The notes below the pieces were generated by a model. It had not been told where the DNA came from. It saw nothing but the letters and a program-made list of their open reading frames with translations, and searched no databases. A DNA stretch of 33,816 nt from a virus: the IMG/VR virus record IMGVR_UViG_3300007640_000020, positions 1-33,816 of that record. The stretch is one strand, 5' to 3'. Positions within the stretch are counted from its first letter, which is position 1. The number at the start of each line of letters is the position of its first letter. Both the position numbers and the translations under genes were made by a program. Positions 30,026 through 33,816 of this stretch are shown one piece after another.

Positions 30026-31071
30026 TGGCAGATACAGCAATATTTGTAAGAAGTCCTTACATAGTAACACAATCGGGAACAGCAAACGATGCTATAAGAG
30101 CAGAGTTATTTTTATGGAATGACCCAGACAGCATACCATCAACTGCAACATATACACTGAGTAAACCTATACCTAGCTCACTAATAACGCAAGTACATTT
30201 TGACATTAGTCCATATTGTAGGGAGTACATAAGCCATTCAACATTTACAGAAGTAACGGCAGATACAACCGCACCTGTAGGGGAATATTGTTACTGTTAT
30301 GTTAAGGTGTATAAAAACGGAGTACTACAAACAGGTGGTGGTTCTTATACTGCTGAGTTAATAGCCTTTGATGGGTTTAGTTGGTATGAAGATGGATATA
30401 ACACAGGGTATGTTAAGGGGTTCTTAAATGATGGCACATACTACGTAAGCGACACAGGCGGTTGTGGTGGTGTTTATTACCATGATGACCAAGCGGTAAC
30501 ATGGACTGCTGTTTATGTAGGTTTAACAACAGGCGGTGCAGGTACAACGATAACACTAGGGGAGACAGTTGGTTATATTCCTTATGTACATTCTTCTTAT
30601 GTTGGTGAGGGTAACACATTAACTATTAAACGAGATGGTGTAACGGTAAGCACTTATAGGTTTGAAGAGATATGCGAAGGTAAGTTTACAGTATTAGATT
30701 GTGATTTCGTTAACAAGTATGGAGCATGGCAAAGGCTTGTATTTTTCAAAGCATCTAGTGAATCAATGGAAATGAGTAACACGGAGTACTTCTTAATGCC
30801 ATCTAACATAAACTACACTGTAACAGATAACAGAAAACAAGTATTTAATGTTAATGGTCAAAGGTCTATAAAGTGTAACACTGGATGGGTTCCAGAAGCG
30901 TACAAAGAAGTCATTAAAGAGTTGATGATGTCAGAGCGCATACTTATAGATAACGAACCTGTAAAGTTAAAGACTAAATCTACTCAGTTGTTTAAACACC
31001 TAAACGACAACAACATTAACTACGAGTTAGAATTTGAATATTCTCACAATATGCTAAACTATGTGATATAA
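30025..31071 (+). CDS. Tail protein (348 aa)
   Basis: This 348-aa protein, MADTAIFVRSPYIVTQSGTA at the start, then VHFDISPYCREYIS, is a beta-rich tail protein of the kind that comes before the large tail protein in Bacteroidetes phages. Cys- and Gly-rich segments (GGCGGVYY) and a basic helical end are visible. It overlaps the following gene by one base (TAATG). A distal tail or tail-tip role is likely but no exact family is named. Confidence 0.6.
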   Translation: MADTAIFVRSPYIVTQSGTANDAIRAELFLWNDPDSIPSTATYTLSKPIPSSLITQVHFDISPYCREYISHSTFTEVTADTTAPVGEYCYCYVKVYKNGVLQTGGGSYTAELIAFDGFSWYEDGYNTGYVKGFLNDGTYYVSDTGGCGGVYYHDDQAVTWTAVYVGLTTGGAGTTITLGETVGYIPYVHSSYVGEGNTLTIKRDGVTVSTYRFEEICEGKFTVLDCDFVNKYGAWQRLVFFKASSESMEMSNTEYFLMPSNINYTVTDNRKQVFNVNGQRSIKCNTGWVPEAYKEVIKELMMSERILIDNEPVKLKTKSTQLFKHLNDNNINYELEFEYSHNMLNYVI

Positions 31072-33464
31072 TGAGGACTGTACAATTATACGTAGACAAC
31101 CAAAGGTTAGACCTGTTTCAAGATGAGCAAATTCAGATAACATCTTCTATACAGAATATTCAAGATATTGCAAAGGTGTTTACAGACTTTACACAAACTT
31201 TTACTGTACCTGCTTCACCTAACAATAACGCTATCTTTGACCACTACTACAATAACGATAACGATGGTACATTTAAAGCAAAGGTTAGAGCAAGTGCAAG
31301 GTTAGAAATTAACCAAACACCATTTAGAAAAGGTAAGGTACAACTAGAGGGAGCTAACATAAAAGACGGTCAAGCTGAAAGTTATAAGATTACTTTTTAC
31401 GGTGATTTAGTAACACTTAAAGACTTGTTTGGAGATGACAAGTTAAGAGATTTAGATTACTCAACACTACAGGAAGAATTTAATGGTGCTAACGTACAGT
31501 CAGCAATAGAAAGTAGTTCTGCCCAAAATGTAATGTACCCTTTAATAAGTTCTAGTAAAGTATGGACTTATGCAGACGGTGGAACTTACGATGTTAGCGA
31601 TATAACCAAACCTATTGAATATACAGAACTATTTCCTGCTATTAAAGACCCTAAAATAATTGATTTAATAGAAGCTAAATACGGTGTAACATTTACAGGT
31701 AACTTTCTAACAGACCAAAGATTCACTTCTAGCTATACATGGTGGAAGAATAGAGAAACACCAGACTTTACAAGTGAACCATATCCATTAACTTTTAATA
31801 GTGGGGGTTCAAGTTGTGCAGCAACAGACATAGCAGGTTTTGTAGGTACTAACCAAGTTAACATAAGCTACCTTTCACCATACACAGATATAACAACGCC
31901 TGTAGATTGGCAACAGTGGACAGGAGCAGCAGGTAATCACCATATAAGAGTACATATCTTTAACACTTCTACAAGTAACACATGGTATTTAGACACCTAT
32001 AAGAATGGAACTTTAAATGGTACTGTTACAGGTAGTGGTGATGTATCAAACAACCTTGCTTTAGATTTTCTTTATAATACAAACGGACTTACAGGTGATG
32101 TTTGGACTTTTGAACTTAGAAGTGATGGAGCGTTAACTTTTGATTACACGGTACAATACTATTTTAGTATTCCATACATAAACACATCTAGCCAATACGA
32201 TACACTAACTTTGTCTTGTTCGTTTTCTGAAAGTTCAGCAAGTATTACAAACTATTTAGACTTTAACTCTTCTGCACCAGATATAAAGGTGGGAGATTGG
32301 TTTAGTGGAATATTAAAACAATTTAACCTTACTTGCTACCCATTAACAGATGATTTAACTTTTCAGATTGAGCCATTAGACCAATGGTACAACTTTGGAG
32401 ATTCGCACGACATCACACCTTATGTAGATGTTAAAGACATAAAGATAGATAGACCAAAACTATACGAAGAGATAACTTTTGCATGGGAAGATAGTAAGTC
32501 TTTTATGAATGAGAACTTTCTTGAAACTAACAACAGGCAGTACGGTGGATTAAAAGAAACTTTTCCTTTGTATGATGGTGGTAAGTATGAAGTAAAACTA
32601 CCCTTTGAGAATTTGCTTTTTAGTAAGTTCACAGGGCAAAACTTACAAGTAGGATATTGTTTAACTAAAGCACCAGACTATAAGCCTTACATACCTAAAC
32701 CTGTAAAGCTGTATTTATATGAAAACCAAACAACAGATGTAAGTTTTTACTTTGACAACGATAGTACGGTAGATGAGATAACAAACTATATGCCATTTGG
32801 AACGGACTGTAAGAGAAACTTACAAGACCACTCTATGAACTTTGGAGAGGAAGTTAGTAGTTTATTATTAGAGCCAAACCCAAACAGTTTATATAAAAGT
32901 TTCTATTATCCGTATCTATCAAACCTATTTAACGACAAGACAAGGATAGTTACGTTAGAATGTATTTTACCACTAAGCATACTTACAAAGTTAACCTTAG
33001 ACGATGCGTTATTTATAAGGGATAAGAAATATCGTATTAACGACATGAAGGTAAACCTTACAAGTGGTAAGTGTAACCTTGTTTTGATTAGCGATTGGGT
33101 AAGTGTACGAAGAAGAATACAACCAGACACAGTACCAACAGCAGGGGGTTGTATATTCATACCTATTAAGCCACCTAAAGGCGGTTGGATAATAGTTTCG
33201 GGTACATTAGCAGAAGATGTAACAGTAACACCATCTTTACCATCAGACCCTATAAATGGACAGACTTACATCCGAGTTTGTTTTCCATCAAACACTACAG
33301 GGGTACAAGTTGTACAAGGATTAACTTTTACAGGTTACTATTCAGATGGAACTGTAGCATGGACTGAAACAGAATATTTTCAACAAGTAGACAGTGATAG
33401 TTACCTATTAGAAGAGGGTGGCGGTTATCTATTACAAGAGGACTTCTTTAAGATTAAGTTATGA
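31071..33464 (+). CDS. Large tail / tail tip protein (797 aa)
   Basis: This 797-aa protein is the largest in the genome. The N-terminus (VQLYVDNQRLDLFQDEQIQI, FTQTFTVPASPNNN, then YKITFYGDLVTLKDLFGDDK) is of the distal-tail kind found in Bacteroidetes phages. The body is beta-rich and may form the tail tip. It closes with a short repeat YLLEEGGGYLLQED, a form common in phage appendage proteins. It lies just before the tape measure gene rather than after it. Host contact is inferred. Confidence 0.7.
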   Translation: MRTVQLYVDNQRLDLFQDEQIQITSSIQNIQDIAKVFTDFTQTFTVPASPNNNAIFDHYYNNDNDGTFKAKVRASARLEINQTPFRKGKVQLEGANIKDGQAESYKITFYGDLVTLKDLFGDDKLRDLDYSTLQEEFNGANVQSAIESSSAQNVMYPLISSSKVWTYADGGTYDVSDITKPIEYTELFPAIKDPKIIDLIEAKYGVTFTGNFLTDQRFTSSYTWWKNRETPDFTSEPYPLTFNSGGSSCAATDIAGFVGTNQVNISYLSPYTDITTPVDWQQWTGAAGNHHIRVHIFNTSTSNTWYLDTYKNGTLNGTVTGSGDVSNNLALDFLYNTNGLTGDVWTFELRSDGALTFDYTVQYYFSIPYINTSSQYDTLTLSCSFSESSASITNYLDFNSSAPDIKVGDWFSGILKQFNLTCYPLTDDLTFQIEPLDQWYNFGDSHDITPYVDVKDIKIDRPKLYEEITFAWEDSKSFMNENFLETNNRQYGGLKETFPLYDGGKYEVKLPFENLLFSKFTGQNLQVGYCLTKAPDYKPYIPKPVKLYLYENQTTDVSFYFDNDSTVDEITNYMPFGTDCKRNLQDHSMNFGEEVSSLLLEPNPNSLYKSFYYPYLSNLFNDKTRIVTLECILPLSILTKLTLDDALFIRDKKYRINDMKVNLTSGKCNLVLISDWVSVRRRIQPDTVPTAGGCIFIPIKPPKGGWIIVSGTLAEDVTVTPSLPSDPINGQTYIRVCFPSNTTGVQVVQGLTFTGYYSDGTVAWTETEYFQQVDSDSYLLEEGGGYLLQEDFFKIKL

Positions 33465-33613
33465 TAAAGACAATATTAGAATTATTAAGTACAAACGAAT
33501 ACTTAGGGCAAAGCGAATTAATAGACATTGCTAAAGGTAAGTATGAATTAACTACGGACTTAAAAGGTAAGCGTAGACAAAGAAAACAAATAGAAGCATG
33601 GCAAAAGAAGTAA
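33461..33613 (+). CDS. Hypothetical small basic protein before tape measure (50 aa)
   Basis: ATG 33461 overlaps the previous TGA as ATGA and the frame runs to TAA 33611-33613, 16 bases inside the tape measure gene. The 50-aa product starts MIKTILELLSTNEYLGQSEL and ends in a Lys/Arg/Gln-rich segment (KRRQRKQIEAWQKK). Coupling to both neighbours supports it. No family recognised. Confidence 0.6.
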   Translation: MIKTILELLSTNEYLGQSELIDIAKGKYELTTDLKGKRRQRKQIEAWQKK

Positions 33614-33816
33614 GATTAAAACTAACAGCAGACGCTTCACAAGCGGAAAAGGCTTTAGCTAAATTTGGTGCTTCCTTAAAAGATATAAGGGAGAGTGAAT
33701 TTGAGCCGTTAAATTTTGCCATAGGTGAATTAGAAGACCGTCTTTATGAGATGGCTGCAAGCGGTGATACAACGAGCGACACTTTCAAGGAAATGTCAGC
33801 CGAGGTTGGTCGTATG
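33598..33816 (+). CDS. Tail tape measure protein (5' part, runs off the end)
   Basis: ATG 33598 (MAKEVRLKLTADASQAEKAL) starts the tape measure protein, whose frame continues without a stop to base 33816 and, after the 123-base repeat, resumes at base 1 in the same frame. Residues 1-32 come from 33598-33693 and the rest from 1-1863, 652 aa in all. An N-terminus of this kind (KLTADASQAEKALAKFG) is common in tape measure proteins. Confidence 0.88.
   Translation, partial: MAKEVRLKLTADASQAEKALAKFGASLKDIRESEFEPLNFAIGELEDRLYEMAASGDTTSDTFKEMSAEVGRM
33694..33816. repeat. Terminal direct repeat, right copy
   Basis: Exact copy of bases 1-123. It shows that the sequence closes on itself. Confidence 0.95.

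Noticed and set aside
1-33816. tRNA genes, CRISPR arrays, insertion sequences, integrase or repressor
   Set aside because: None was recognised on either strand by eye; a tRNA or HMM scan would be decisive but could not be run.

Overview
The window is one complete phage genome. Bases 1-123 recur exactly at 33694-33816 and fall inside one reading frame, so the contig closes into a circle of 33,693 bp. All genes are on the + strand and tightly packed, with ATGA, TAATG or short overlaps. The DNA is AT-rich, start codons follow A-rich leaders rather than Shine-Dalgarno sites, and several gaps carry the Bacteroidetes-type promoter TTG-N19/20-TAnnTTTG (or TTAG). With a DUF3127-like SSB and Bacteroidetes-style virion genes, this points to a tailed phage of a flavobacterium-like host. 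Tape measure, gp10-like and tail assembly chaperone genes without a visible sheath gene suggest siphovirus morphology. No integrase, repressor, DNA polymerase or RNA polymerase was seen, so the phage looks lytic and host-dependent for polymerases.

Layout, starting at packaging: GIY-YIG nuclease, TerS and TerL (26.4-28.2 kb); tail assembly chaperone with a -1 frameshift extension, two neck/tail completion proteins, two large tail proteins and the tape measure, which crosses the contig ends (28.3 kb through the junction to 1.9 kb); XkdF-like protease flanked by two paralogous small proteins, scaffold, decoration-like protein and major capsid protein (1.9-5.5 kb); a probable tail tube protein, a portal with a MuF-like C-terminus, an adaptor and a repeat-containing fibre-like protein (5.6-10.4 kb); and lysis by holin, small membrane peptide, GH108 endolysin and a single-gene spanin candidate (10.4-12.1 kb), followed by a DEDD exonuclease.

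The early/replication region (13.0-26.4 kb) starts at a good promoter. It holds small unknown proteins, a ParB-like protein, an orphan DnaA domain IV protein, a replication initiator-like protein, a RecA/DnaB-fold ATPase, four DNA methyltransferases, NinG, ERF, an OB-fold SSB, a phage sigma factor, two glycosyltransferase-like proteins and a small lipoprotein.

The strongest new observations are: a T9 slippery site in the chaperone gene; a 32-bp bipartite motif directly before the sigma factor gene and two late genes, suggesting a phage sigma regulon; a GIY-YIG nuclease sharing its N-terminal basic motif with the adjacent TerS; an intergenic RNA candidate with two hairpins whose loops are perfectly complementary over 8 nt; and two methyltransferases with nearly identical ends but different middles.
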